Shown: positions 20,501-29,318, counted from the first letter of the stretch. The stretch is 64,000 bases of DNA from Pachysolen tannophilus NRRL Y-2460 (GCA_001661245.1 KV454011.1:1390724-1454723); one strand, 5' to 3'. Made by a program: numbers and translations. Notes: generated by a model not told the origin, from the letters alone.

Positions 20501-20825
20501 CTGGAAGTATTTCCAACTGATCAATTGGTTTATCAACAATTTTATTTACTTCTTTTTTAAACTTGTAAAAATTTGAACCTTGGCTAAAATCATAATCTTC
20601 AAATATATCAGTACCTGCCACATTTCTATCAACCTTCTTACTGCTATGGTCATTGGGTGTTTTGGAAACTTGATTTAAACCGTAATCATCCTTAATATCG
20701 TACACCATCAAAGAACCATCATTCAAACCAAAGAACAATTGAGTACCATAAACAGCTGATGCAGTTATCGACCTTTTGTTATTCAAAACTAATAGCGCTA
20801 TGGGCAGAACTATTTGGATCGACAT
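17595..20825 (-). CDS. VAM6: Vam6/Vps39, HOPS tethering-complex subunit
   Basis: A 1076-aa protein. The N-terminal half has the beta-propeller/CNH-like pattern of Vps39. The middle holds clathrin-repeat-like helices and an acidic Asp/Asn insertion near residue 515. The C-terminus carries the RING-like zinc site CSMCKKKLGYSVLSWFPDG followed by VVHYGC, typical of Vps39 (CxxC-KKK-G-x-S form). In yeast the protein binds Ypt7 and Vps11 at the vacuole for fusion. The length matches S. cerevisiae Vam6 (about 1050). It is divergent, at 173 bp, from the small coiled-coil gene. Vps3 is the alternative but lacks this zinc-site form. Confidence 0.88.
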   Translation of the reverse strand: MSIQIVLPIALLVLNNKRSITASAVYGTQLFFGLNDGSLMVYDIKDDYGLNQVSKTPNDHSSKKVDRNVAGTDIFEDYDFSQGSNFYKFKKEVNKIVDKPIDQLEILPDMNFLVILSNGLVSIFKLDDFTLEEKLVKFKHANLVKSYSNIIENGLDTNLDESYIYENSDEDYSDTVSLAAVNSEFNLNNHTTKEEVKINDYRSYLCIAFKRKLMVYSFVKNEFNSKIEYNLNDKVKNLSFLSTELLLIVTIDNNFYLLNLYEEDERFIKKLPFFTTSVVNSTSFSYFNKSNSVKISLLKTLPHINIISKESVGLKINDNGEYINYNHGRKKLISMKNFNRKNPLLWLKKPDIIKYWFPYLVLSYGNEILEIRNLENGNLIQSIAIRSNIKDFVLIEGNYLIIITDDGKIHSFSQVTYDSQLDQFEKINKIDEAISLVEKLPSKLFKREFDEDLTEKDEKFLKLREYQIRYAEILFHNKKYEQAMYLFISFMAPPDIVISLFPPIVKGISSNNDDNDNDDSNNNNNNDALLINLEDINIFNENDAFGDMTLPSPISGRYSPTTAETSTVSENNGKKIVERQKLIESVRSLIPYLADARRKLSKLLSPDSSKFEWKGITISKRLYIPLKHQHEHQHESEQDQDQNQNIDKTLLKLAEQVDTVLFRCYLISSPGLIGPLLRVNNYCDISTVEKNLTRNQMYKELIDFYHGKNLHEKSLKLLKRLSSEQNNGNVFEGPIATVQYLQKLNNNDIGLIFEYIQWPIEVDYNYGKEIFINDSIESESLDKFRVLEFLENLKNISNELNKLDLIETYLEHIIDELNDQTTKFHTKLAELYLKHLELNKNDKEIWDKLEKFLQISNYYDFTKILKLIDGKQNYLIMKTSVLSKLSRHDEVFNILIYECGEYDMALNYCLKFYEKPEQNEKLGNKLLSLLLSKYLDPLPSVDNAKEDLYFNKALEILSSPSGLCLDFLELLTKLSNAKRKIPISQISNFLKLNLNQLTKELNRSIINGNSLKLSNTKLKLTRSLTKNESIIITETSKCSMCKKKLGYSVLSWFPDGTVVHYGCSKLYKQQFDDKNQ

Positions 20826-20998
20826 TATCCCCCTTGGATATTATGATTTGTTCTATTTCTTTCTTCTTTGTATTTAATTTATAAAATTACTACTACAAAA
20901 AATAAATATAAAAATTAAAAATTAAAACAAAACATGAGTATAAACATGGTTGACTAATTAAATTGAAATAAATTTGAGGTAATAACTAACGTTTGAAA

Positions 20999-21409
20999 AT
21001 GTCTAATAATACAAATAATAATAACAGTCACGGTGATAAGCAGCAGTATTTAAGTCTTGCTAACAGTTATTCCAATTACCTATATAAAAATTTGAATAAA
21101 TTGATTAACGAAACAGATATTGATAACGAATTATTGAGCAAGATTAATCAAATTCATAAAGATGATGACAAGATAATGAAGCAGCATAATAACTTAAAAA
21201 TTCTAAATGATAAGTTGGAGAAAGCAATGGAAAAGCTAGATGCAAATTTGAACAATGCTAAGAACTATTTAATCAGAAATAAGCTCATTTCAATTGAAAA
21301 TGGAGGTAACGTTGTTAATGATAATTTACAATTAAAATCAGAGTTGATAGATCAGAACATAAGAATTTTGGAAAATTGCGTTAAATTAATCAAGAAGGAA
21401 AACAAATAG
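20999..21409 (+). CDS. Small coiled-coil protein of unknown function
   Basis: A 136-aa protein I do not recognise. It is mostly helical. After an Asn-rich start, residues about 18-135 show heptad-like Leu/Ile spacing (LNKLINETDIDNELLSKINQ, LKILNDKLEKAMEKLDANLN). The size and coiled-coil content suit a subunit of a small complex such as BLOC-1, DASH or Mediator, but no signature decides. The ATG at 20999 is used. A GTATAA donor-like and AACTAAC-like sequence lie just upstream, so a short 5' exon cannot be fully excluded. Confidence 0.65.
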   Translation: MSNNTNNNNSHGDKQQYLSLANSYSNYLYKNLNKLINETDIDNELLSKINQIHKDDDKIMKQHNNLKILNDKLEKAMEKLDANLNNAKNYLIRNKLISIENGGNVVNDNLQLKSELIDQNIRILENCVKLIKKENK

Positions 21410-21777
21410 ACTCTAGTGTGAATTTTTACGCTTGCAATCTATCATAATAAAAAAGTTTGCTACATTATCCTTTACAAAGAAAGGAGGGAAAGTTTTTTCA
21501 ATAAAAAGAATATGAAATTGAAGCATTGAGAACATTTAAATGTCATAAAGTATCTATAATTGTCTAATATTTTCAAGCAAAATATGCAAACCACAGAAGA
21601 GAAAGGAAATGTGGGAAAAACAAAACAAAAAACCGTATCATATCGTTAATCATAATTGAAATATTTAAAGCTTGTGATATCAAAAAAAAGAAAGAAAATA
21701 AAAAAGATATTGAACGCATAAAACTTATTTTTTTTTTCTCTATTCCCCTAATTGTTGTTTTGTGCTTTTTTTTTTTT
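21410..21777. other. Convergent 3' region before the HAP43-like gene
   Basis: A 368-bp AT-rich spacer with a T tract at about 21767-21779 and no recognisable element. Confidence 0.5.
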
Positions 21778-24126
21778 TTATATCATCATAAAATCATTAT
21801 CGTCAGCAATTATATCATTACTGGAATTCTCCGCTTTGATAGTACTATTCAAAGAAGTAGTGACCCCGTCAACACTATCTGATTTGCTTGACATGAAAAA
21901 CGACATGTCTAACACATCATTATCATCAACGTTATTGTCATTAATAATATTATTGTTATTGATTAAATTCTTACCAAACTCATTTATCAAATTAGAAGTA
22001 AAACTAGGCTTGGTATTTTTTTTAAGTTCATCCAAAGTAGTGCTAACTTTAGAAGAAATCTCATTTTTATCATATAGAAAAGCCTGTAATCCATCATAAT
22101 CTTCTTCTTTTTTAACCGTTAATGGTTGATTGACTACATTGTTCTCAAGCAGAATACCTTGACCCATATCACAAGTCGAACTACTGGTCTTCTTGTCTCT
22201 GGATTGAGATGCTAAGAAATCTTTTGCTTGAAAAACTTCGTAACAAACACAAGGAGTACCATTTGAGCAAAATCCACAAGGCTCAAAGTTCCTGGAAGTG
22301 ACACCGGTACCAATATTTTTAAAAATTAAATTACTGTTAACCTTACTGTTCTTGTTAAAATTTGCATTTGACAAGATTGAAGAAGAATTAGTAAAATCTA
22401 CTTCCATTGAATTTAATATTGAAGACGAATTTGGATTCACTGGTACTGAGGCCGATCTTTCCAATTTGACCACTGGAGAAACATTCTTATTCAAAGTTGA
22501 AGTGGATTGGATTTCATTTAAATTGTTAATATTATTATTATTATTATTGTTATTGTTGTTGTTGTTGTTGTTGTTACCAGTTAGCGTCACTAGAGTAGAA
22601 ATGGATTCGTTGCTAACATTTCTCTTTCCTAAACTGGCATTGCCCAATAATAAATCAGTACGTGTTAAATTGTCAACATTTAAGAAGTTTGCTGGGTCTG
22701 CATTATTAATATTAGATAATAACCCAACATTTGAAGTATAGCTAAATTCAGAATTGAATTTTTTCAATCTTTTAGATTTCAAATTGTAACTAATTCTTAT
22801 AGGATCAATAGAAGTATTGAAATCACCAAATGATAATTTGCGTCTATTAAAAAATTCATTTGAATTATCATTATTTGAAACGTTATTGGCAGGTGAATTT
22901 TCCCTTGATGATGAAATACTATTTTCCTTACTGAATGCTCCATTATTATCTAATTTAACAATTTTCAATAAATCGATTTCTCTATTTAACTTGTTAATAA
23001 TTTTTCTTAAATTTTCATTTTCTTCTGTAGCATTTTGTAATTGTAACTTTAATTCAATATTATTATTAGTTTTCATGTTCAAGTTTGAATGGATTTGGGA
23101 ATTAATATTCAAAGTTGATCCCTCAGGTGCAGCCCCTTCCGATGAAGATGTAGCTATTGATACTGCTGCAGCATCTGACCCAGTAGTTGCCAGATTTGTT
23201 ACCAGTTTTGATGACGCAGTTGATGACTGCATGGTATTAGTAGAAGCTGACCTTTTCATTGTTGATTTTGTATTTTTCCTTGATTTTTGAGAATTTTTAG
23301 TTTTTTGTACTGAAGTCATTGGTGACTTTGCATGACCTGTTTGTTTTTCATTATTAGAACAGTTATTACTAGCTGGATGACCATCAGTTGGTTTCCTACC
23401 AGGTCTAGGTCTTGGAGGTAAAACCCATTGTTTAGAAATATTAACACTGCTTTTCTCCGTACTGCCATTACTGACACTATTACTCGTAGCAATTGGAGTT
23501 GAATTTTTAGGCAATAACTGGATATGTTTCTTTGGAGCGATGGTAACTGGTTGTGGTTTAGGTTGAATATTGATTGGTTGTCTTTTCAGTTGTATAGGTT
23601 GTAAATGTCTTTGTTGAGTAATTATTTTTTCATGACTTGCAGGAGAAATAGACAGATTTATACCAGATGATTGTTCAACTTTAATCTTTTGTTCCTGGTC
23701 AATATTCTTAATTTCACCATCTCTACTGAGAATATTAGTTTCGTTGCCAACACCTGCATTAGCAACAGCAATAATTTTGGTGTTTCCACTTACCTCAGCG
23801 GTAACCGCGTTCACCCCAGTAGTAGTATTAGCATTAGTATTAGTTTTAACATTCCCGCTGTTGCTGTTATTGTTGTCAATACTAGTGCCCTTGGAGTAAG
23901 TACTACCCGAACCTGAAACAGCACATACCGGGATCTTAGGCCCATTTTCTTCTGATTTCACAACTTGGCCACTTTCATAACTCGCATTACTAGAACCATT
24001 ACTTTCTTTTTTATCAATCTGAAAAGTTTCATTAGCGCTATTCCCATTACCCGATGGTTGATTCTTACCACTATCACCGGTACTACTATTTGTAGTAACT
24101 ACTTGATATTGCATATGAGAATTCAT
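21778..24126 (-). CDS. HAP43: Hap43/HapX-like iron-responsive regulator with Hap4 domain
   Basis: A 782-aa nuclear regulator. Residues near 230-245 hold the Hap4-like CCAAT-complex contact motif SKQWVLPPRPRPGRKPT, which binds Hap2/3/5. A basic stretch (KTKNSQKSRKN...MKRSAS) and a coiled-coil (ELKLQLQNATEENENLRKII, near 358) follow. Residues near 613-626 carry the cysteine-rich block CGFCSNGTPCVCYE, the iron-sensing signature of HapX/Hap43. The rest is Asn/Ser-rich, with a run of about 14 Asn near 520. HapX-type proteins repress iron-consuming pathways under iron limitation; that role is inferred from the motifs. I do not see the canonical bZIP basic motif NRxAQxxFR, which is notable. Confidence 0.87.
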   Translation of the reverse strand: MNSHMQYQVVTTNSSTGDSGKNQPSGNGNSANETFQIDKKESNGSSNASYESGQVVKSEENGPKIPVCAVSGSGSTYSKGTSIDNNNSNSGNVKTNTNANTTTGVNAVTAEVSGNTKIIAVANAGVGNETNILSRDGEIKNIDQEQKIKVEQSSGINLSISPASHEKIITQQRHLQPIQLKRQPINIQPKPQPVTIAPKKHIQLLPKNSTPIATSNSVSNGSTEKSSVNISKQWVLPPRPRPGRKPTDGHPASNNCSNNEKQTGHAKSPMTSVQKTKNSQKSRKNTKSTMKRSASTNTMQSSTASSKLVTNLATTGSDAAAVSIATSSSEGAAPEGSTLNINSQIHSNLNMKTNNNIELKLQLQNATEENENLRKIINKLNREIDLLKIVKLDNNGAFSKENSISSSRENSPANNVSNNDNSNEFFNRRKLSFGDFNTSIDPIRISYNLKSKRLKKFNSEFSYTSNVGLLSNINNADPANFLNVDNLTRTDLLLGNASLGKRNVSNESISTLVTLTGNNNNNNNNNNNNNNNINNLNEIQSTSTLNKNVSPVVKLERSASVPVNPNSSSILNSMEVDFTNSSSILSNANFNKNSKVNSNLIFKNIGTGVTSRNFEPCGFCSNGTPCVCYEVFQAKDFLASQSRDKKTSSSTCDMGQGILLENNVVNQPLTVKKEEDYDGLQAFLYDKNEISSKVSTTLDELKKNTKPSFTSNLINEFGKNLINNNNIINDNNVDDNDVLDMSFFMSSKSDSVDGVTTSLNSTIKAENSSNDIIADDNDFMMI

Positions 24127-24464
24127 GGTGAACCATTAGAACGGTCAAAGATATACATATATACACAAATATGTACATAGATAAGCAAACTATAATACTC
24201 TCTTATGAAAAAGTATTAAAGTATTAGAGAATGGTTAACCAAACCTCTTTGTTTTAATTATATATTTCAAAGTTTTCTTTTTTTTTTTCCTTTTTTTTTT
24301 TTTTTTTTTTCTTTTTACTTTTTACCGATGCGTCTTAGGGGAATTCGGGAAAAAAAAATAATAAAAAATAAAAATAAATAAATACTGAAAACATAACAAA
24401 CAAGAACAAGAAAGAGAAAGAGAAAGAGAAAGAGAAAAGAAAAAATCAGCAGCGGCAAGTAGAC
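24127..24464. promoter_or_regulatory. Divergent promoter HAP43-like / HSK3
   Basis: A 338-bp region with a 34-bp T-rich tract near 24278-24312 and AGAAAG hexamer repeats near 24408-24438 just upstream of HSK3. No obvious GATA (iron regulator) cluster was noticed. Confidence 0.5.
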
Positions 24465-24807
24465 ATGTCTTCATCAATAAAGCAAAGACAGTTGAGACAT
24501 CTTAATTCACAGTTTCAGACATTGGAAAAAAATTTGAATGATTTCAACTCATTGATTAAAATTACAAAATTACAAGCTGATTCTATAAGGAAATTAGGAT
24601 TGATACATGGATCATTGTAAGTATTAGTTTTTTTAATTTGATTCCAACTTTGATTCTAACGTTTGTTTTATTTCATATAGGTTGATGAGTGCAAATCGAG
24701 TATTTGAGAACGAAGAAGAAATTAAAAATAATCATAACACGAGTAATTTAGATTCAGAAAATAACGATGAACATAGTAGCAGCATCATGATGCCAGACGA
24801 GGAATAA
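24465..24807 (+). CDS. HSK3: Hsk3, DASH/Dam1 kinetochore complex subunit, two exons
   Basis: Exon 1 is 24465-24616, the intron 24617-24680, exon 2 24681-24807; the product is 92 aa. It starts MSSSIKQRQLRHLNSQFQTL. It then has the Hsk3 core IRKLGLIHGSL followed by LMSANRVFENEEE, matching the family's LG-x-xHGS and ANRVF positions. The N-terminal part is a coiled-coil, and the acidic tail ends PDEE. DASH couples kinetochores to microtubules, and Hsk3 is one of its ten small subunits. The gene is easy to miss because the intron splits it. SPC24, another kinetochore gene, lies about 1.5 kb to the right. Confidence 0.9.
24617..24680 (+). other. HSK3: Spliceosomal intron of HSK3 (64 nt)
   Basis: Donor GTAAGT, branch-like TTCTAAC at about 24654-24660, acceptor ATATAG. 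Phase 2; the joined codon is TTG and keeps the Hsk3 HGSL motif. Confidence 0.9.
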
Positions 24808-25611
24808 TTAACAACATAAACACATAGAGTTAAAAGAGAGAAAGAGAGAGAGTTTGTGTGTGTGTTTATGTGAAACCGGAGGGTTCCTAAGTGAGCTTAT
24901 ACTGTGTTTATACTGATCCTATATTATTAACCGCGTGTTTTTCTTTTAAAGACGAAAAAGAAAGAAAAACAAAAAAAAAAAGAAACAAGAAAAAAAGAAC
25001 AGGGTCCAGTTCAGTTTGATTCAGTTCAATTATATCACGCTCTAGCTAACTGGAATGGGAATTTTACTTTGCATCATCAAATCAACATAAAACTGCTATC
25101 GCTTCAGTCGTTTTGGATGATGCTTATTTAAAACCAATAATTTGGGTCAGATAATGGACCAAAATGATAAACAAACAAACCAAATTGGGAATATTGAGTC
25201 CATTTTAGGAAATTGAATTTTTATTTAACTACTAAAAAAAGTACTTTTTTTTTCAAACAGAAAGAGAGAGATTAATTTAATAAAAAAATATCAACTTTCT
25301 TTTGGTTCATCTAAAATATAATTACTTCTTCACACTACAGGACCAGTAACAAAATAAAGTCACCACACTTCAAACTTATTTGCATGTTTATATATATATA
25401 TATTTATATTTAGTTAATTGTAATAATATGGTTGTGTAAGGAAAAACTTATAGTCGTGCAAATAGAGTCGAATTTTATGATTTAAACTGATTTTTTCTCT
25501 TGTACGAAAAAGAAAAAATTCTTTTTTTTTTTTCACCAAAAGTAAAAAATATAAAAAATAGTCTGTTAATTCAGAGTTAATTAAATTTAATATTTCATCA
25601 TTATATAGAGA
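24808..25611. other. Intergenic region HSK3 / MRPL31
   Basis: An 804-bp spacer with AGAGAG and GTGTGT short repeats near 24835-24865, A-rich tracts near 24960-24996, a TA repeat near 25389-25402, and CAGTTCAGTTTGATTCAGTTCAATT short direct repeats near 25005-25030. No gene was seen. Confidence 0.5.
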
Positions 25612-26032
25612 ATGTTTGGTCCTTTTAGGCAGAGTGCTGTTGCCTTGGGTGGTTTATTATGGTATGTGTTTATTTTCTTTGAGTCATTTGACTCATTTGG
25701 GTCAACTTGTATGTTTTTTTTTTTTACTAACGATATCATTTTTAAATAGGAAGAGACCATGGAGAATGTCAAATAATCAAAAATATAGATTAAGGAAAAG
25801 AATGCAATTAGTGGATCAAAATATAGAAAATTTGTATAAAGGGTTACTGGAAAATAATCTTTCATGTAAAGCAGTTGATTTTTTAAAAAATGAGTTCCCA
25901 AAAGAAAGTGAAATGTTACCTAAAAATAAATATACTGTATTTAATAAGACTTCAAGAAACTATAGAAAAGGTGTTCATTTGGTTCCTAAATGGACAAAGA
26001 AATCTTTAAGAGAAAATCCAGAATTTTTTTAA
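25612..26032 (+). CDS. MRPL31: Mitochondrial large-subunit ribosomal protein mL60 (MrpL31), two exons
   Basis: Exon 1 is 25612-25661, the intron 25662-25749, exon 2 25750-26032; the product is 110 aa. The spliced start MFGPFRQSAVALGGLLWKRPWRMS matches the yeast MrpL31 N-terminus (MFGPFR...GGLLWK-PWRMS). The end YRKGVHLVPKWTKKSLRENPEFF matches its C-terminus. The intron interrupts the Trp codon in GLLWKRPW. Without splicing only the second part is open from a non-ATG codon. It is divergent from nothing and convergent with SPC24, 242 bp apart. Confidence 0.95.
25662..25749 (+). other. MRPL31: Spliceosomal intron of MRPL31 (88 nt)
   Basis: Donor GTATGT, branch TACTAAC at about 25725-25731, acceptor AAATAG; phase 2 within a Trp codon. 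Confidence 0.93.
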
Positions 26033-26274
26033 GATTAAAAGAAAGAAAAAAATCAGTGATTAATAACAGGTGTGGGAGAAGGATGAAGAAAGGAAAAGGA
26101 AAAGTAAGTGGAAGGCAATTTATAGTATTATTATCAGAAATAATCATGTACATAGATTTAAATTAAATTGAATTAAATTGAATACATAAAGCAAAAAAGA
26201 AAACACCATTAAAAAATTTGAAAACCAAGGTTGATAATATACAATAAAAAAAATAAAAAAAAAAATTTTAAGAA

Positions 26275-26913
26275 TTAAACTCTTTCCCAAATATAATTTG
26301 AAATGAAATAAGTACTATATTTATCATCAATATTTAATACATTTGTAGCATCTTCTTCTTTATTATATATTATAACTTTATCATTTTCTAAATTTGAAAT
26401 TTCTAAATCTTGAGAATTTTCATCTATATCAATTATTTTTTTATCAAAATGCATAATAATACCCATTTTTTTAAATAATTTTAATTTTAATAAAATTGAA
26501 TTAAAATTTTCAATTGAATCATCTTCTAAAATTTTTAATTCTTTATTATCTAATTCAATTTTCCTTTTTTTCAAATTTTCTAAATTTAATCGTAATAAAT
26601 TTAAATTAATTTCAAAATTATTTAAATTTTTAGCAATTTTAAAATTTAAATTATTTAATTTAAAAATTTCTTGTTTTATTTGATTTTTATTTTCAGAATT
26701 TTTTAACATTTCAATTTCAATATTTAAATCATCATATTCTAATGATAAATTTTTTAATAAATTTTTTTGTTCATCTATATTATCTAATTTTTTATTTTTT
26801 AATAATAACAAATTTTCATTAATTCTATCCAACGTAGTCAAATCAGGCTCTATTTCAAAATTCTGAATAGTCGATCTTATAAGATCTAATGGATTATCAT
26901 TATTAATATTCAT
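26275..26913 (-). CDS. SPC24: Spc24, Ndc80 kinetochore complex subunit
   Basis: A 212-aa protein, the size of yeast Spc24 (213). Residues about 10-135 form a long Leu/Ile/Asn coiled-coil. The C-terminal globular part (ILLKLKLFKKMGIIM..., KVIIYNKEEDATNVLNIDDK, then YSTYFISNYIWERV) fits the Spc24 RWD-type fold, including the conserved end with an aromatic-Asn-Tyr-x-Trp pattern. Spc24 pairs with Spc25 and binds the MIND complex. The start is the ATG at 26913; the four upstream in-frame codons begin with TTG and are not needed. Confidence 0.83.
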   Translation of the reverse strand: MNINNDNPLDLIRSTIQNFEIEPDLTTLDRINENLLLLKNKKLDNIDEQKNLLKNLSLEYDDLNIEIEMLKNSENKNQIKQEIFKLNNLNFKIAKNLNNFEINLNLLRLNLENLKKRKIELDNKELKILEDDSIENFNSILLKLKLFKKMGIIMHFDKKIIDIDENSQDLEISNLENDKVIIYNKEEDATNVLNIDDKYSTYFISNYIWERV

Positions 26914-27228
26914 CTTTTTCCGCAATTTAAATTAATTTAAATTAATTTAAATATTATATTATAAAACACATAAAGATATATTTTTATTGTTTACAGTTTT
27001 TTGTTTTGTTTAGATTCTTTTATATAAATAAAAATTTACAAATAAATAAGGTCGTGCGAGCTATTAACAAAAAAATTGTTTTTTTAATTTTTTGATTTTT
27101 TGTTTGGTGGAAAAAAAAAAAGAAACTAAAAAAAATTCATTTCATTCTTAGAACAAACAAGGGAAAAAAGAAAGAAAGAAAAAAAAAAGATAGAAAAGTA
27201 TTACAATATTATTATTAGTGGATCCACG
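26914..27228. promoter_or_regulatory. Divergent promoter SPC24 / CMC1
   Basis: A 315-bp AT-rich region with AATTTAAATTAATTTAAATTAATTT near 26925-26950 (a short tandem repeat of AAATTAATTT) and A tracts before CMC1. No other element was seen. Confidence 0.5.
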
Positions 27229-27534
27229 ATGGTTGAACAAATAGGTTCTGATGATCCGCCAGTATGGCTTTTGACACCGAAAGAAGAAAAAGAAGCATTT
27301 GAAAATTGGAGAGTAAACACTTGGAAAAATTGTGATGATGAAGTTAGAGAATTTGCAGAGTGTGGGAAATTAGCAGGATATGGAGTTTGGTTTAAATGTA
27401 GAGATTCAAGTAAAAAAATGAAAGATTGTATTAAAAAACATCAAACTTCAGAATATGTTGATATTGAACGAGATTTAATTATTCAGCGAAAAATTAAAAA
27501 AAGACAAGAACAACAAAAATTAAATAATCAATAA
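27229..27534 (+). CDS. CMC1: Cmc1-like twin CX9C mitochondrial protein
   Basis: A 101-aa protein of the mitochondrial intermembrane space needed for cytochrome c oxidase copper handling. Two CX9C pairs are exact: CDDEVREFAEC (near residues 34-44) and CRDSSKKMKDC (near 57-67), preceded by LTPKEEKEAFENWR. The spacing and the Gly-Val-Trp-Phe-Lys linker fit Cmc1 rather than Cox17/Cox19. There is no presequence, as expected for Mia40 import. Yeast Cmc1 is 111 aa. Cmc2 is the alternative, but it lacks this linker. Confidence 0.9.
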   Translation: MVEQIGSDDPPVWLLTPKEEKEAFENWRVNTWKNCDDEVREFAECGKLAGYGVWFKCRDSSKKMKDCIKKHQTSEYVDIERDLIIQRKIKKRQEQQKLNNQ

Positions 27535-27610
27535 ATCAATCAAATCATATTTTTCTAATTTCGTTTCATTTTCATTTTTACTTCTATTTCTATTTCTATT
27601 CTCTAGAAAT

Positions 27611-27641
<31 letters not shown>

Positions 27642-27845
27642 GGTTGCTGAAATTTAATGACAAGTTTATAGTGAGAATTAATTATCTCTAATTAAGAGCT
27701 AGATTTTTCTTTTCTTTTCTTGTCTATCAACAACTATTTAAATTCATATTTAGGGTGGTGATGAAGCCTCTAAACAATTAATGATGCGTGTATATATTTA
27801 CAAAACAAAAATTTAAAATAGAAACACTAATAATATAAGCAGCGC

Positions 27846-27875
27846 AAGCAGTATTAAGCAGTATTAGGCAGTATT
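27846..27875. repeat. Tandem repeat, 3 x 10 bp
   Basis: Units AAGCAGTATT, AAGCAGTATT, AGGCAGTATT, followed by a partial AAGCA. Confidence 0.85.
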
Positions 27876-28449
27876 AAGCAACACGAGAAGCAAATGAATA
27901 ATACTACTACTACTAAATATAAAGTTTTTTAATCACATTAAAATTAATCTAATACCATTCTAGGTAGTAGTGGTAGTAGTAATATCTTTTTTTATAAAAC
28001 ATTGAATTCTTAGTGGCTGCTTTATAGTATACAATTTACTCTATCTATATAATTGTCAAATTGGTAATTGTAGTTAAGGGTATCATATAGCCGTACATAA
28101 ATAATAATAATAATATATATTTAAAAGACACAAGCTAAACTTTAAATCTTTTTTCATAGTAATAATACCAATTCACTGCGGTTCCAATTCACTCATCTAG
28201 TGGCAAAGTGCACCACTTTTATCAGCAAATACCAAAGTCTAGATTTTGTTGCTTGATAACTATTAAGAAAAAAAAAGAAATCAGACTACTCTGACCGTAT
28301 TTTATTATTATTTTCTTAGTACCTTGGTACTTTCTTTGAAAGACCTATAAAATTATCCAATCAATTCAAAAGCCATGGTAATAGCCAAATTAATAAATAT
28401 TAATAATATCTAATAATGCAGTAGTACTAAGTACAAAGTAGGACTAAGT

Positions 28450-28479
28450 AGTACAAAATAGTACAAAATAGTACAAAAT
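28450..28479. repeat. Tandem repeat, 3 x 10 bp
   Basis: Three perfect AGTACAAAAT units, preceded by related GTACTAAGTACAAAGTA sequence. Confidence 0.85.
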
Positions 28480-28976
28480 AATATGAAAAAGATCTTTCTT
28501 TTTTTTATTTTTTTTTTTTGCTGATCTCATCTCTTTTCCTGAATACAGCAATTTTATGCACAGTGAAAGTTACATTAAATTCTAGAATACGTACAGCCTT
28601 ATGTTAAATTGTTTTTACGTTAACCTTTTCTTTCCCACCTTGTTGTAATCAAAAAAGGTACATTTCTTGTTTATTACTTGAGTGATAAATTAATAATGTT
28701 TTAAGAGTCATTTTTAAAAAATATCTCATTAAGGCTGTTGTTGTTATCAATCAATTTTCTTTTTTTATTTTTTATTTTTTTTTTTGTTCCATCTCTTTCT
28801 CTCCAAATAAAAATCTTGCAGCCATAATAATTCATATAAAAAGAACTAAATAATTCATTTTATTTCCTTTCATAAATTTTTTTATTTTTTATTTTTTATT
28901 TTTAACAATTATCAAACAAAGAAATTTTATATTAATTAAATTCATATTATATTAAAAACAAATCTATATATTCATC

Positions 28977-29318
28977 ATGTCTTCATTTATTGATCGTTGG
29001 ATTAGCAGAGTTGGGGAATCAACTAATTCTGGTAGTAATTCGAGACCAAGAAATACAGGAAATTTTGTATCCTATCAAACAGTTAGTGTAAAGCCAACAG
29101 GTGATACACCAGTTTACGTTAATAGAAAAGACAATGAGATTAAAACTTCTCCAAATAACACCAATTTCCCAGTTCACTATTTCAGACAAGATTCAATTTC
29201 TGTATCAGACCAAAATCAAAATAACAAGATTGAAGATATGGATGCTTTGATGAATAAAGGTATTGGTGATTCAAGAAAGGGTAGCGTTGCAAGCACAGCT
29301 AGTGAAGAAAGTATCTAA
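28977..29318 (+). CDS. Small Ser/Asn-rich protein of unknown function
   Basis: A 113-aa protein I do not recognise. It begins MSSFIDRWISRVGESTNSG, with a short amphipathic segment, then a low-complexity polar body. It contains NFVSYQTVSVKPTGDTPVYV and FPVHYFRQDSISVSDQNQNN, and ends RKGSVASTASEESI with an RKGS site suitable for a basophilic kinase. The preserved start, codon use and a 1.4 kb promoter support a real, probably regulated gene. The size and polarity resemble small fungal stress- or starvation-induced proteins, but that is only a guess. Confidence 0.7.
   Translation: MSSFIDRWISRVGESTNSGSNSRPRNTGNFVSYQTVSVKPTGDTPVYVNRKDNEIKTSPNNTNFPVHYFRQDSISVSDQNQNNKIEDMDALMNKGIGDSRKGSVASTASEESI

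Larger units (their letters stand above)
27535..28976. other. Long intergenic region upstream of the Ser-rich small protein
   Basis: A 1.44 kb region without a credible ORF or tRNA-like element. It holds a 34-nt T tract near 27609-27642, two separate 10-bp tandem repeats (27846-27875 and 28450-28479), a duplicated CCAATTCACT (28168-28177 and 28184-28193), and a dyad AAAGTG-n3-CACTTT at 28205-28219. CT-rich and T-rich leader sequence lies near 28755-28900. The length and density of small repeats suggest a heavily regulated promoter for the gene at 28977. Confidence 0.55.

Noticed and set aside
20935-21046. Short 5' exon and intron for the coiled-coil gene
   Set aside because: Donor GTATAA is weak and a contiguous ATG frame already exists.
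27761-27790. Box C-like GTGATGA as a C/D snoRNA
   Set aside because: No D box (CTGA) within the next 100 bases and no terminal stem.
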